From CAYNWK01 sp964400875 (lineage in GTDB: Bacteria; Chloroflexota; Anaerolineae; Anaerolineales; UBA4823), in assembly GCA_964400875.1 (NCBI GenBank), contig CAYNWK010000010.1, positions 1 to 57,951 of the forward strand: a DNA stretch of 57,951 nt, read 5' to 3'. A program made the position numbers and the translations under genes. The notes below the pieces were generated by a model. The model saw only the letters and a list, made by a program, of their open reading frames with translations. It did not search any database and was not told the DNA's origin. Positions 1 to 10,320 of the stretch are shown one piece after another; position 1 is the first letter of the stretch, and each line of letters opens with the position of its first letter.

Positions 1-964
<964 letters not shown>

Positions 965-968
<4 letters not shown>

Positions 969-1036
969 GCAGAACTATCCACGAATAATGGCGCTAAAAT
1001 CAAAGCGTCACGAATACACGAATAAAGGCTGCTCAG
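965..1036. repeat. Short inverted-repeat element between argH and the MFS gene
   Basis: Eight-base arms CTGAGCAG (965-972) and CTGCTCAG (1029-1036) face each other and enclose about 56 bases. The enclosed part contains three copies of ACGAATA. The left arm overlaps the argH stop codon. It could be an argH terminator-like structure, although no T-run follows, or a small dispersed element. Function is not established. Confidence 0.35.
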
Positions 1037-1077
1037 GGGAGGCGTAATCTGGTAATGTTGTCACCGGGCAGAATCTG

Positions 1078-2313
1078 ATGCTGGCAAATCGCAACCTGAG
1101 ATTTCTGGTCCTCGGGCAGTTCATTTCGGCGATCGGGGACCACTTTTATTTGATCGCCCTGCCATGGTTGGGGCTCACACTGACCGGCAGCGCCCTGGTT
1201 GCAGGGACCTTGCTGGCGATAGCCGGTGTGCCCAGATCGGTCTTCATGCTGTTGGGCGGCGCGGCGACGGATCGTTTTTCCGCCAAAAAACTGCTGATCC
1301 TCTCCAATGGCCTGCAAGGAGTGCTCATGGCTGTGTTCGGAGCCGTCCTCCTAAGACCGTCCATGCAGCTGTGGTTCATTTACGTGCTGGCATTTATCAC
1401 CGGGTTGATCGACGCGTTCGGCCTGCCGGCGTTTACCAGCCTGCTGCCGCACATTGTGGACCCAAACGATCTGGAAAGCGGCAACACCTTTCTACAGGGG
1501 GCGAACATGGTCAGCGGCGTGATCGGCCCCGTGCTGGCTGGTTTATTGATCTCGCTGGTCACCGTCAGGGCGGACTCTCAAGCAACCCTGGGAGGGTTAG
1601 CGTTGGCCTTCCTCATCGACGCGGCGACCTATTTCATCGGCATCTCGTTCTTCTGGCGGATTCGTACCGGCGACGAACCCGGGCCGGACGAGGCGCCCGA
1701 AATCGCGCTGATCCAATCCATTCACTCCTTAATCGCGTATATCCGATCGGAAACCCAATTAAAATACTTGTTCCTGCTCATGATGGTCGTTGGACTGTTT
1801 CTCTCCGGAACCATCCGGGTCGGCTTCCCGCTGCTGGCTGACACCTTCCTGTCAGGAGGGGCGCGAGATTACGGATTTATGAATTCCGCCTTCGGCGCAG
1901 GCATGCTGATTGGCATGATCAGCGTTAATTTACTCCCCAAGCCGCCCCAGGCAGTTTCTGGGCTTACCGTTCTGTCGTTGTTCGCCTTTCTACCGGCCGG
2001 GTTGATCCTGCTCGGTTTGACCCCGCCACTGGGGGAAAGCCTCGCGATCATCCTGGTTATGGGAGCAGGTTTTGGTTACGTAACCATCTACCTGCTCAGC
2101 TGGCTGCAGCGACGGACCCCGACCCATTTACTGGGGCGCATCATGGCCGCCGTTTTGTTCGCAACGACCGGGCTTACACCCATATCCCAGGTATTGATGA
2201 GCTATCTGCTCGATCTGGATATTCAGGCTACCTTGATCGGTGTGGGCAGCCTGGTGCTTTTACTCATGATTCTGACCGGTACGAAACGGGAGATGTGGAG
2301 CCTGGAGCTGTAA
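1078..2313 (+). CDS. Major facilitator superfamily transporter
   Basis: A 411-residue integral membrane protein with about 12 hydrophobic segments separated by short loops, and the usual long cytoplasmic loop in the middle (around residues 195-225, acidic, GDEPGPDEAPE). The loop after TM2 carries the MFS-like GGAATDRFSAKK (G-x3-D-R-x-x-R/K). The overall pattern fits the MFS_3/EntS-like branch of drug or siderophore exporters, but the substrate cannot be read from sequence. The start is the ATG at 1078, which has only a weak Shine-Dalgarno (GGGCAG). The gene ends 12 bases before a glycosyltransferase, so the two are probably co-transcribed and the carrier may export that enzyme's product. That last link is inference. 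Confidence 0.85.
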   Translation: MLANRNLRFLVLGQFISAIGDHFYLIALPWLGLTLTGSALVAGTLLAIAGVPRSVFMLLGGAATDRFSAKKLLILSNGLQGVLMAVFGAVLLRPSMQLWFIYVLAFITGLIDAFGLPAFTSLLPHIVDPNDLESGNTFLQGANMVSGVIGPVLAGLLISLVTVRADSQATLGGLALAFLIDAATYFIGISFFWRIRTGDEPGPDEAPEIALIQSIHSLIAYIRSETQLKYLFLLMMVVGLFLSGTIRVGFPLLADTFLSGGARDYGFMNSAFGAGMLIGMISVNLLPKPPQAVSGLTVLSLFAFLPAGLILLGLTPPLGESLAIILVMGAGFGYVTIYLLSWLQRRTPTHLLGRIMAAVLFATTGLTPISQVLMSYLLDLDIQATLIGVGSLVLLLMILTGTKREMWSLEL

Positions 2314-2325
2314 GGAAACCGCACT

Positions 2326-3567
2326 GTGCACGTCTCAATCGTCGCTTACGGAACGTGGGGAGATGTTCATCCAAGCATCGCGCTGGGGCTGGCGTTGAAA
2401 GATGCCGGGTATTCTGTCCGGCTCAGCGTGACGGAGGATTTCGCCGAGTGGGTCAAAGGCCTTGGCGTGGATATCCATATCCTTCCCGTCAACAAATTCG
2501 ATGTCTTGAAGCCTGATTCATTCACAACCAACCCCCTACAGATGAGATTTGAAATACACCAGGCGATCATCTCGGCGTTGCACAAGATCGGGAGAGACCT
2601 GGTCAGTATGGCCGAGGATACCGAGGTCCTCTTCGTCAACGAATGGCTGTTGGGAGTCGCGAGCCGCATCGCGGAAGCCCATCAACTCAAGCTGATAAAC
2701 ATTGCGATGCAGCCGCGCATCAAGACTCGCCAAACGCAGATCGCCATAATGCCCGCCTGGCCGAGCTGGGCTCCGTTCCGGGAAACCTACAATGTACTGA
2801 CTTACGATCTGATGAGTTATTTCAAGTGGTTTTCCCACGCGCGCCCGGTGAATTCACGGTTGAAAACGGACCCCAGACTTAATTCGCTGTCAGCGAGGGA
2901 CTACGTTGCTTTATTCGATCGCACGCCGTCGTTGACGTTGATCAGCCGGCACGTCATGCCCCGCCCATCAGACTGGGCGGAACACCACCATCTAACCGGT
3001 TACCTTTTCTACGACGATGCCGGTTGGCGTCCGCCGGCGGAGCTGGTAAATTTCATCCAGTCCGGCGACGCGCCAATCTACATAGGTTTTGGGAGCATAC
3101 AGGATCGCCGACCGGACGAAACGACGCGACTGATCCTATCCGCCCTGAAAAAAACTCGGCAGAGGGCGGTGCTGCTAAGCGGCTGGTCTGAGCTCGGCCA
3201 AATCGATCTGCCGGAAACGGTCTATCGATTGGATTACGCGCCGCACAGCTGGCTCTTCCCGCGCGTAAAAGCTGTGGTGCACCATGCAGGTGCGGGTACT
3301 ACCGCCGCGGCGCTGCGCGCAGGCATCCCATCGGTAACCATTCCGCACTCCGGCGACCAGCCGTTCTGGGCGAGAAGGCTGTACCAGCTGGGGGCCGGCA
3401 CAGTCCCGCTGCCCAGATACCGGCTGAATTCCGTCAACCTGGCGGACCGGATCATCAAAGCTCTAGAGGATGAGCAAATGAGAAGCCGGGCTGAAGAACT
3501 AGGAAAAAAGATCGGCGACGAGAATAGCGTAAGTAAGACGATAGCAGTGATCAACGACTTGCTGTAA
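2326..3567 (+). CDS. GT1-family glycosyltransferase (UGT/MGT-like)
   Basis: A 413-residue GT-B fold enzyme expected to transfer a sugar from a nucleotide donor to a lipid or secondary metabolite. The N terminus (VSIVAYGTWGDVHPSIALG) is the typical acceptor-side glycine-rich loop of sterol/macrolide glucosyltransferases. The C-terminal domain carries the donor-binding signature HHAGAGTTAAALRAGIP followed by PHSGDQPFWA. GTG at 2326 is chosen as start because AAGGA lies eight bases upstream and the next upstream codons overlap the MFS gene. It is likely co-transcribed with the MFS transporter at 1078-2313. Acceptor and donor are not determinable here. Confidence 0.85.
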   Translation: MHVSIVAYGTWGDVHPSIALGLALKDAGYSVRLSVTEDFAEWVKGLGVDIHILPVNKFDVLKPDSFTTNPLQMRFEIHQAIISALHKIGRDLVSMAEDTEVLFVNEWLLGVASRIAEAHQLKLINIAMQPRIKTRQTQIAIMPAWPSWAPFRETYNVLTYDLMSYFKWFSHARPVNSRLKTDPRLNSLSARDYVALFDRTPSLTLISRHVMPRPSDWAEHHHLTGYLFYDDAGWRPPAELVNFIQSGDAPIYIGFGSIQDRRPDETTRLILSALKKTRQRAVLLSGWSELGQIDLPETVYRLDYAPHSWLFPRVKAVVHHAGAGTTAAALRAGIPSVTIPHSGDQPFWARRLYQLGAGTVPLPRYRLNSVNLADRIIKALEDEQMRSRAEELGKKIGDENSVSKTIAVINDLL

Positions 3568-3621
3568 AACTACGCGGCAGTTATTGCGCGCGGCGGAGCA
3601 ATGCCAGGGGCAGCCGCCGGT

Positions 3622-3649
3622 TTGTATGACAAAGGAAATCATGTATACT
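3622..3649 (+). promoter_or_regulatory. Candidate sigma-70-type promoter for the phospholipid operon
   Basis: TTGTAT (3622-3627), a 16-base spacer and TATACT (3644-3649) lie in the 225-base gap after the glycosyltransferase, about 170 bases before psd. The -10 is good and the -35 is mediocre. The long leader between them and psd shows no recognised riboswitch. Confidence 0.45.
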
Positions 3650-3822
3650 ATCCCTATTCGGCAAATCTGAACAATTCACCGGCTGAGAACCTCCTCTTAC
3701 AAGGAGCCTCGGCTTGACTTCCCTTTCGCGCCCGGCAGCGGAAATATGCGTTGGTAGAGCCACACACAGCTGCACTCGTAGAAGGCTCTTGAGTGCAGGC
3801 ACCCCATGATAAGGAAGGGAGC

Positions 3823-4509
3823 TTGAAACAGAACGGCCAAAATAGACGGTGGCCATTTGCCGCTGGAAGCGGACTGACCATCGCCGGAATCACAGTGGTA
3901 CTGAGTGCCGCGGTTCTGCTCTGGATATTTTGGACAAACTGGTTTAGCGGGCTGATGCTGGTCACGGCCACCGGCTGTTGGCTATTGATCCTTTATTTCT
4001 TCCGCGATCCTCAGCGCATCGTCAACCCCAAACCCGGGGTCGCCCTGAGCCCAGGCGACGGCACGGTGGTAGAGGTCACCTCCGAGCGGGAAGAGACTTA
4101 CATGGACGCCGACATCGTTCGCATCAGCATCTTCCTATCGCTGACGGACGTCCACGTACAACGCGTACCGTTAGACGGCCGGGTGACCCACGTGGATCAC
4201 AGGCCCGGCCAATTTTTACAGGCGTTCAAACCCGAAGCTTCTCAGGTCAACGAAGCCATCTCCATGGTCGTCGATACCGTTTACGGGCGCATCTTGGTCA
4301 GGCAGATCGCAGGCATGCTGGCACGGCGCTGCGTCAACTACGCCCGCTCCGGTGAACAGGTGTGCGCCGGACAGCGGTTTGGACTCATCCGCTTTGGATC
4401 GCGCGTGGACCTGTTCCTGCCACCGGGCGCCCAAGTGCTCGTCGCCGTCGGCGATAAAGTCCGTGGGGGTATCACGCCAGTAGCCCGCTTTCAGGCAGGA
4501 GCGGCATGA
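3823..4509 (+). CDS. psd: Phosphatidylserine decarboxylase proenzyme (short, PSD-A type)
   Basis: It converts phosphatidylserine to phosphatidylethanolamine at the membrane and is made as a proenzyme that cleaves itself at a Gly-Ser bond to form a pyruvoyl cofactor. Seen here: two N-terminal hydrophobic segments, then FFRDPQR, SPGDGTVVEV, SIFLSLTDVHVQRVP and FGSRVDLFLPPG. The GS of FGSRVD (about residue 192) is the expected cleavage point, close to the C terminus as in this family. A GTG at 3793 is also in frame, but the TTG at 3823 follows AAGGAAGGG at ideal distance, so it is preferred; the choice alters only ten residues. ATGA overlap with pssA shows translational coupling. Confidence 0.9.
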   Translation: MKQNGQNRRWPFAAGSGLTIAGITVVLSAAVLLWIFWTNWFSGLMLVTATGCWLLILYFFRDPQRIVNPKPGVALSPGDGTVVEVTSEREETYMDADIVRISIFLSLTDVHVQRVPLDGRVTHVDHRPGQFLQAFKPEASQVNEAISMVVDTVYGRILVRQIAGMLARRCVNYARSGEQVCAGQRFGLIRFGSRVDLFLPPGAQVLVAVGDKVRGGITPVARFQAGAA

Positions 4510-5210
4510 AAAGCAACTATCGCCACCTCGTTCCCAACGGCATCACGATGGCTTCGCTCGTCTGCGGCCTGCTTTCCCTGCTCATGGCGACCAGAGGGGC
4601 CGTACGACCCGCCGGCATGCTGATCCTGGCCAGCTACGTTCTGGACTTGTTCGACGGTTGGTCAGCGCGCTGGCTTCAAGCCAGTTCCCCATTTGGACTG
4701 CACCTCGATTCGTTGTCGGATATCGTTAGCCTGGGGACGGCGCCGGGCATCCTGGTCTTTGTCCACCTGCAGCAGGAGGGGCTGACGGCCGCATGGGTAT
4801 GGGGGGCCGTCTTGCTGGTGCCCCTGGCCGGGGCCTTCCGCCTGACCCGCTTCAACCTCCTGCCCCCCAAGCAAACAAAAGATCTCGATACCATGGGATT
4901 GACCATCTCTACTGCTGGCGCGATCTTGACGTTGGCCGTGCTCTCAGACCAGGCCTTGGTTGGAAAAGAACTCCCTGATTGGAGCTTCATCCCACTGCTT
5001 GTTCTCCTAAGCCTGCTGATGGTCAGCAAGATCGCCTTCCCCTCTTTTTTCTGGATCTTCTCCCACCGGTGGAGGAGCCTCATACTGCTGCTGCTCTTTG
5101 GGGCTTCGCTGCTGGTGGTGCCGGTTTTCACCGCCTTGTTAATCTGTATGAGCGTCTATCTAGGAGTGTCGCTGACACGCGCCGGGTACAAGAGCCTGCA
5201 ACAATCATGA
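4506..5210 (+). CDS. pssA: CDP-diacylglycerol--serine O-phosphatidyltransferase
   Basis: An integral membrane CDP-alcohol phosphotransferase that makes phosphatidylserine from CDP-diacylglycerol and serine, the substrate of the adjacent psd. The full motif D-G-x2-A-R-x8-G-x3-D-x3-D is visible as DGWSARWLQASSPFGLHLDSLSD split over residues 49-71, with all catalytic aspartates present. The rest of the 234 residues form about six to seven membrane spans. It overlaps psd at its start (ATGA, 4506-4509) and the next acyltransferase gene at its stop (ATGA, 5207-5210). This is a tightly coupled phosphatidylethanolamine pathway. Confidence 0.93.
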   Translation: MKSNYRHLVPNGITMASLVCGLLSLLMATRGAVRPAGMLILASYVLDLFDGWSARWLQASSPFGLHLDSLSDIVSLGTAPGILVFVHLQQEGLTAAWVWGAVLLVPLAGAFRLTRFNLLPPKQTKDLDTMGLTISTAGAILTLAVLSDQALVGKELPDWSFIPLLVLLSLLMVSKIAFPSFFWIFSHRWRSLILLLLFGASLLVVPVFTALLICMSVYLGVSLTRAGYKSLQQS

Positions 5211-5884
5211 GCACGTGGAGCCAACTGCGCGATCAACTGCTCGGCACCGGGCTGTATCTCGTGGCCCAACTCACCAGGCAATCGGCGCACTTCCAGGTAA
5301 GCGGCAGTCATCACCTGGAAGCCGTCCTGAACAGCGGACGCCCGACGCTCTTTACCGCCTGGCACGGTATGACGATGATGCTGGTTGGGTTCATTGGCCA
5401 GCAGTACGATTTGAGCCAGCTGGTGTTACCCATGCCGGACGACTGGCGCGGGGGCAACCTGGCCGTTTTTACCCGCAAGTTAGGGGCGACTCCCTTTCCA
5501 ATGAACCTGGATGGAGACAACACCCTAGCCACCGCGCGCCAGCTGGCAAAGATAGTCCGGCTGATCAAAGCCGGGCGCGGCAGTTACATCACTCCGGACG
5601 GCCCAGACGGCCCGGCCTACGTCATCAAGCCGGGCCTGGCTTATATCGCCCGCAAAGCAGACGCCGCCATCCTGCCAATGGGCGCTTATACGCGCCACGG
5701 CTACCGCCTGCCGCGTTGGGACCGCTACGTCGTCCCTTACCCTTTCAGCCGCATCTCCATCTGCATCGGGGCGCCGAGGCGCGTGCCGGCACAAAGCGAT
5801 CTAACCGCTGTAAACGAACAGCTGACCAATACGCTGCATCGCGTAACGGCGCAAGCGGCTGCAAATTACTACGAAGGAGCGTGA
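5207..5884 (+). CDS. DUF374-type lysophospholipid/lipid acyltransferase
   Basis: A 225-residue membrane-associated acyltransferase-like protein of the DUF374 (LPLAT superfamily) group. Motifs seen: LFTAWHGMTMM, which replaces the usual H-x4-D by the WHG form of this subgroup, then NLDGD, ITPDGPDGPAYVIKPG and A-ILPMGAY. These match the acyl-acceptor and donor-binding blocks of DUF374 proteins. The ATG at 5207 overlaps the pssA stop; a longer open frame begins at 4979 but only by running antiparallel to pssA coding, so it is rejected. Its place after psd and pssA suggests a role in membrane lipid acylation. The exact substrate is unknown. Confidence 0.8.
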   Translation: MSTWSQLRDQLLGTGLYLVAQLTRQSAHFQVSGSHHLEAVLNSGRPTLFTAWHGMTMMLVGFIGQQYDLSQLVLPMPDDWRGGNLAVFTRKLGATPFPMNLDGDNTLATARQLAKIVRLIKAGRGSYITPDGPDGPAYVIKPGLAYIARKADAAILPMGAYTRHGYRLPRWDRYVVPYPFSRISICIGAPRRVPAQSDLTAVNEQLTNTLHRVTAQAAANYYEGA

Positions 5885-5891
5885 ATTCGAA

Positions 5892-7025
5892 ATGAAAAAG
5901 AATAAGCTGGACCCTCGCAGCCTGATCCTGGGCATGGCAGCCGGGGCGGGAGCGGCGCTCGCAGGCAACTACCTGTTGAATCGCGATCCAGACAAGCGCT
6001 TCGATCAAAGAAGGGTCAACCGGGTGATGGACGGACATTGGCGCGAGGCACACCAGCAAGGTCCTATCCAACTGGGGTCCGAACACCGCTACATTATCTT
6101 CTCGGATCATCACAAAGGCGCCCGCACCCGTGCGGATGCTTTTAAACAATGCGAGCAGACTTACCTGGCGGCGCTGGACCACTATTACGAGCAAGGTTTC
6201 ACCTTGATCCTGCTCGGCGACGCAGAAGAATTACTCGAAGAAAGCATCGAACGCGTGCTGAGTTCTTACGAAAACGTGCTGCGCAGCGAAGCCCGTTTTC
6301 ACCCCAGCCGCCTGATGCGCATCTTCGGAAACCACGATCTCCACTGGCAGGTTGAGGAACTAGTTCAAGAATTCATGGAACCCTATTACCCTGGGATTCA
6401 TTACCGGCAGTCGATAATCTTCGAATACCGGGACGGGGAGCAAACTTCGGGGGAAATCTTCCTGATCCACGGGCATCAGGGCACGCTGGAGAGCGATATC
6501 TTTTCATTCGCCGCCAGGATGATCCTGCCCTACTACCGGAATATCCAGATACTTACCGGATTAGGCTCCTACACCACCCCCGCCCAAGACGCCTGCCTGC
6601 GTTCTCTCCATGACAACCGCATGTACCGCTGGGCAAGCAAGAAATCGAAGCTGATCCTGATCGCCGGGCACACACACCGTCCGGTTTGGAGCGCTAAAAC
6701 ACACCTAGAGAAATTGAACGACGAGCTGCACGACCTGGTGCGGCTGAGTCCAGAGCAGCGCCCTGAAGATTACGCGAAAAAAGTACTCCAATTGAAGAGC
6801 GAGATACAAGCAAGGCAGGAGGCAGACCCGCCCTGCGCAGACATGATTAAGACCAGGCCCTGCTACTTCAACTCCGGCTGCTGCCAGTACGGCGATGGCG
6901 ACATCACCGGCATCGAAATTGAAAACGGCGCCCTGCGACTGATCAAGTGGGGAGGAGAGCCTGGCGAGATAGAACGGACCACCCTGGAAGAACGTTCGCT
7001 TGCGGATGTCTTTCTCTATCTTTGA
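5892..7025 (+). CDS. Membrane-anchored calcineurin-like metallophosphoesterase
   Basis: A 377-residue two-metal phosphoesterase with a short N-terminal hydrophobic anchor (about residues 12-29). The five metal-binding blocks are in order: FSDHHKG (D-x-H), LLGDAEE (GD), FGNHDLHW (GNHD), LIHGHQG and IAGHTHRP (GHTH). The catalytic machinery therefore looks intact. The 120-residue insertion between the GNHD block and the C-terminal histidines is larger than in small phosphoesterases. It lies seven bases behind the acyltransferase and so belongs to the phospholipid operon. A role on a lipid diphosphate or pyrophosphate (UDP-diacylglucosamine pyrophosphatase-like) is plausible but inferred only from context. 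Confidence 0.82.
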   Translation: MKKNKLDPRSLILGMAAGAGAALAGNYLLNRDPDKRFDQRRVNRVMDGHWREAHQQGPIQLGSEHRYIIFSDHHKGARTRADAFKQCEQTYLAALDHYYEQGFTLILLGDAEELLEESIERVLSSYENVLRSEARFHPSRLMRIFGNHDLHWQVEELVQEFMEPYYPGIHYRQSIIFEYRDGEQTSGEIFLIHGHQGTLESDIFSFAARMILPYYRNIQILTGLGSYTTPAQDACLRSLHDNRMYRWASKKSKLILIAGHTHRPVWSAKTHLEKLNDELHDLVRLSPEQRPEDYAKKVLQLKSEIQARQEADPPCADMIKTRPCYFNSGCCQYGDGDITGIEIENGALRLIKWGGEPGEIERTTLEERSLADVFLYL

Positions 7026-7195
7026 TCGAGCGTACGGCGCAAGCTGGCGCAGAACATGGCAACCTCAGGGGAATTTCCGGAGGAGGCCTACAGAGAATTT
7101 GCAGTGAGGCGTAGCCGAGCTGCAGCGCCTCGAGGCGTCTGTGCGTTGGGGGGATCGCGGCGGCGTCCGACACGTTCACTATCTTAGAGGTAACC

Positions 7196-10100
7196 TTGGG
7201 CTACCCCGTATTCTTCACCAGCTTCATCGGCAGACGAAGTGAACTGAGGGAGGTCGAAACCCTGCTAAGGGAGAAATCGACCCGCCTGCTCACCCTAACC
7301 GGGCCAGGCGGATGCGGGAAAACGCGCCTGGCTTACAAGTTATCCACCGATCTAGCAGGGAGCTACGAAGATGGGATCGCCTGGGTCGATCTGGTTGTGC
7401 TATCCAACCCCGAGGCGCTGCCACAGACCGTGGCCGCGGCGTTGGCGATCAGTCCTTCGCCGGGGCAAGCCGTAACAGCAGCATTGATAGCCACGCTCCA
7501 ACCACGGGAAACTCTGCTGGTCCTGGACAACTGCGAACACCTGACCGAAGCCTGCGCAGCGCTGGTTGACGGCCTGCTGCGCGCCTGCCCGGCGCTGTAC
7601 TTCCTGGCGACCAGCCGCCAAAAGTTGGGGGTCGAGGGCGAACAGGTTTGGCCGGTGCCGCCGCTCTCGTACCCAACGGAAGAACTGACCTCTCCAGACT
7701 CGCTCGCCGGTTACGACGCCCTGCAGCTTTTCAACGCCAGAGCAAAACAGGTCCGCCCAAAATTCGAGTTCGACGCACACAACTCCCATGCCCTGGTGAA
7801 GATCGCCCAACTTCTGGAAGGGATGCCGCTGGCTATCGAACTGGCGGCGGCAAGGGTGAACACGCTGGATGCAACGCAGATGGCTGCACGGCTGGAGACA
7901 CAGCTTTCCTTTTTAACCGGCAAAAGCCCCACTGCGGACGTGCGCCACCAATCCATGCGCGCGGCGATCCGTTGGAGCAACGAGCTGCTTTCAGAGTTCG
8001 AGAAAACACTCTTCCACCGGCTGGGGATCTTCTCCGGCGGGTTCTCGCTTAAGGCAGCCGAAATGGTCTGCAGTGCAGGGCCGCTGGTGGGAGGGCAGAT
8101 TCTAGACTTGTTGGGGAAATTGATCGACAAATCCCTGGTGTTCCGGGAACGGAGCCGGCTGGGAGATTCTCGCTATCGCCTGCTGGAATCTATCCGCCAG
8201 TACGCAGGCGAAATCTTACGGAAGAGCAGCGAGGAAGCCCTTTTGAGGGACCGGCACCTGGCCTATTTCGCCGACCTGACCAGCAAGGCGCAAACCCGTC
8301 TGGTTGGCCCCGAGCAACGACCCTGGACCGAGAAGCTGGATGCCGATTACGAAAATCTAAAGGCTGCGCTAAGCTGGGCTATCCAGCATGCACAAATAGA
8401 AGAGCGCTATCAACAAGCAGCTGTCAGCCTGGCAACCAGCCTATACTGGTACTGGAACTATTCCGAACGCCACGACGAGGCCAGGAATTGGTATGAAAAA
8501 ATCCTGGAATTACCCGGTCTCGACCGGAGCTCCGCTACTTACGCGCTATTGCTTCACCATTTGGCTACCTCCATTTGGCTGCTTGGCGATTACCCCAACG
8601 CAAGGAGCAGATTGGAGGAGAGCCTCGAGATTGCTCAGGCAGTCGATTACTCCTTCTGTATCGGGCACACGAAATTGATGTTGGGCATCATGTCGCTTCA
8701 CCAGGGGCGGACTGAGCAGGTTATCGGATTGCTGCGTGATAGCGAGGAGATCTTTACAGCCCTGGACGAATCGCGCGGCTTGGTGATCACCTATGCTAAT
8801 CTCGGTGGTGCATTCCTGGAGGCCGGCGATCTGAATGCTGCAAACGCTTATGCTGAAAAAGCGGTTCAGCGGGCTCGCGCCAAGCAAGACTTATGGGGGT
8901 TGGGGCTTTCGTTATCAGGATTGGGGGATACGTATTACCGTCTAGGGAAGGTAACGGACGGACTCAGATTGATGGAAGAAGCGCTGGAGCTCATCGAACA
9001 ATCCGGTCAGCAGTGGCTGCGCGCCGAAGCGCTCTGGCGGTTGGGAGAGATGCTACGGGAACAGGGCGATCTGGAACGCGCCAAAAAACGGTTTGAACTC
9101 TGCTACGAACTTGCTCAGGAGTATGGCGCATTAGAATGGCAGATCTCGGCGCTCGATAGCCTGGGTTTCCTCTCTCTGAGCCATGATCGAAACCGCCAAG
9201 CCGCCGGATATTTCCTGGAAGCCCTGAGCCTGACCGGTGGCAAGTCATACGAAAGTGAACTTCTGCACGCATTCCTCGGCGTTGTTCAGCTGGCGGCTGC
9301 CGGGCAGCAATGGGAACAGGCCGCAACTCTCTGGGGTGCCTATGAAGCAATAAAGGCAGATCAAAATCTATCTTCCTTGCGGGAGGAGAATCATACGCTC
9401 GAATTGCTCCGACCTCATCTCGAGGAACCGGCAATTACGCAGGCGCAGTTAAACGGGAAATCTCATTCATTAGCACAAGCCTCGAGCCTGGCGATGGAGA
9501 TCGCCCAGGAAAATGAACGGCGGGCGACTGCGGTCTCGTACAAATACGTTCTGCGGCTACTTGCGCTTGGCCCGACAGAAGCGCATCTGAGAGGCCTTCT
9601 GCTGGCGCCTTCGGATTGGACGTTTGCCAAACCTAAAGAACTGCTTTACTATCTGGCCTCCAACCCGCCGAAAACAAAAGACCAGATCGGTCTGGTTTTC
9701 TGGCCAGACGCTTCGCCAGGCCAATTAAGAACCAGCCTGCGGGCTGCGTTGTACCATCTTCGTCGCGCGCTGGGCAGCCGGGAGTGGATCATTTACGAAG
9801 ATGGTTATTACCGGTTCAACCGCTCAATGAATTACTGGTACGACGTCGAAGCTTTCGAGGAGGGGCTGGCTTTCGCTCAGGCCCAGGTCAAACGCGCTCT
9901 CCTGCAAGCGATAGAAAAACTGGAGGCCATCGTTGAGCTTTACCGCGGGGATTTTCTGGCTGACCTCGACCAGGACGAATGGGCAACCTTGCGCCGCGAG
10001 GAGCTGAAACGCAAAAATCTGGCAGCCCTGAACACGCTGGGGGACTTACTGGCCGAGAGCGGCGAATACGAACACGCCATCGAAATCTTCAGCCGTCTGC

Positions 10101-10288
10101 TTGCCACCGACAACCTAGTGGAAGATGCCCACCGGTCATTGATGCGCTGTTACGCCCTGCAAGGGGAGCGCGGACTCGCCCTGCGGCAGTATCAGACCCT
10201 CGTCGAGATCTTGCAAGGGGAACTCGGGACAGTACCCTCGGCGGAGACGACAGAGCTGTACCGTTCTATACAAAGCAAAGCTCACTGA
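7196..10288 (+). CDS. Large NB-ARC/TPR regulator with C-terminal SARP (BTAD) DNA-binding module
   Basis: A 1030-residue STAND-type signalling ATPase and transcriptional regulator. Residues about 10-320 form an AAA/NB-ARC module with Walker A TGPGGCGKTR, Walker B LLVLDNCEH and the GMPLAIELAAAR (GxP) motif. About residues 390-720 are TPR-like helical repeats (for example ANLGGAFLEAGDLNAANAYAEKA). Residues about 780-870 are an OmpR/SARP winged helix (LLYYLASNPPKTKDQI, LRTSLRAALYHLRRAL), followed by a BTAD domain to the end. The start is TTG 7196, five bases after AGAGG. In actinobacterial AfsR the SARP domain comes first; here it is last. Target genes are unknown; the NHL lipoprotein downstream is separated by a terminator. 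Confidence 0.85.
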   Translation: MGYPVFFTSFIGRRSELREVETLLREKSTRLLTLTGPGGCGKTRLAYKLSTDLAGSYEDGIAWVDLVVLSNPEALPQTVAAALAISPSPGQAVTAALIATLQPRETLLVLDNCEHLTEACAALVDGLLRACPALYFLATSRQKLGVEGEQVWPVPPLSYPTEELTSPDSLAGYDALQLFNARAKQVRPKFEFDAHNSHALVKIAQLLEGMPLAIELAAARVNTLDATQMAARLETQLSFLTGKSPTADVRHQSMRAAIRWSNELLSEFEKTLFHRLGIFSGGFSLKAAEMVCSAGPLVGGQILDLLGKLIDKSLVFRERSRLGDSRYRLLESIRQYAGEILRKSSEEALLRDRHLAYFADLTSKAQTRLVGPEQRPWTEKLDADYENLKAALSWAIQHAQIEERYQQAAVSLATSLYWYWNYSERHDEARNWYEKILELPGLDRSSATYALLLHHLATSIWLLGDYPNARSRLEESLEIAQAVDYSFCIGHTKLMLGIMSLHQGRTEQVIGLLRDSEEIFTALDESRGLVITYANLGGAFLEAGDLNAANAYAEKAVQRARAKQDLWGLGLSLSGLGDTYYRLGKVTDGLRLMEEALELIEQSGQQWLRAEALWRLGEMLREQGDLERAKKRFELCYELAQEYGALEWQISALDSLGFLSLSHDRNRQAAGYFLEALSLTGGKSYESELLHAFLGVVQLAAAGQQWEQAATLWGAYEAIKADQNLSSLREENHTLELLRPHLEEPAITQAQLNGKSHSLAQASSLAMEIAQENERRATAVSYKYVLRLLALGPTEAHLRGLLLAPSDWTFAKPKELLYYLASNPPKTKDQIGLVFWPDASPGQLRTSLRAALYHLRRALGSREWIIYEDGYYRFNRSMNYWYDVEAFEEGLAFAQAQVKRALLQAIEKLEAIVELYRGDFLADLDQDEWATLRREELKRKNLAALNTLGDLLAESGEYEHAIEIFSRLLATDNLVEDAHRSLMRCYALQGERGLALRQYQTLVEILQGELGTVPSAETTELYRSIQSKAH

Positions 10289-10320
10289 AGCGCTGCCTAA
10301 AAACAGAAAAAATCGGGGGG

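Noticed and set aside
4979..5206. Upstream extension of the DUF374 acyltransferase frame
   Set aside because: The extension lies inside pssA coding and has no homology; ATG 5207 with the ATGA overlap is the better start.
7339..7347. TTATCCACC inside the SARP gene, DnaA-box-like
   Set aside because: Single copy within coding sequence; expected by chance.
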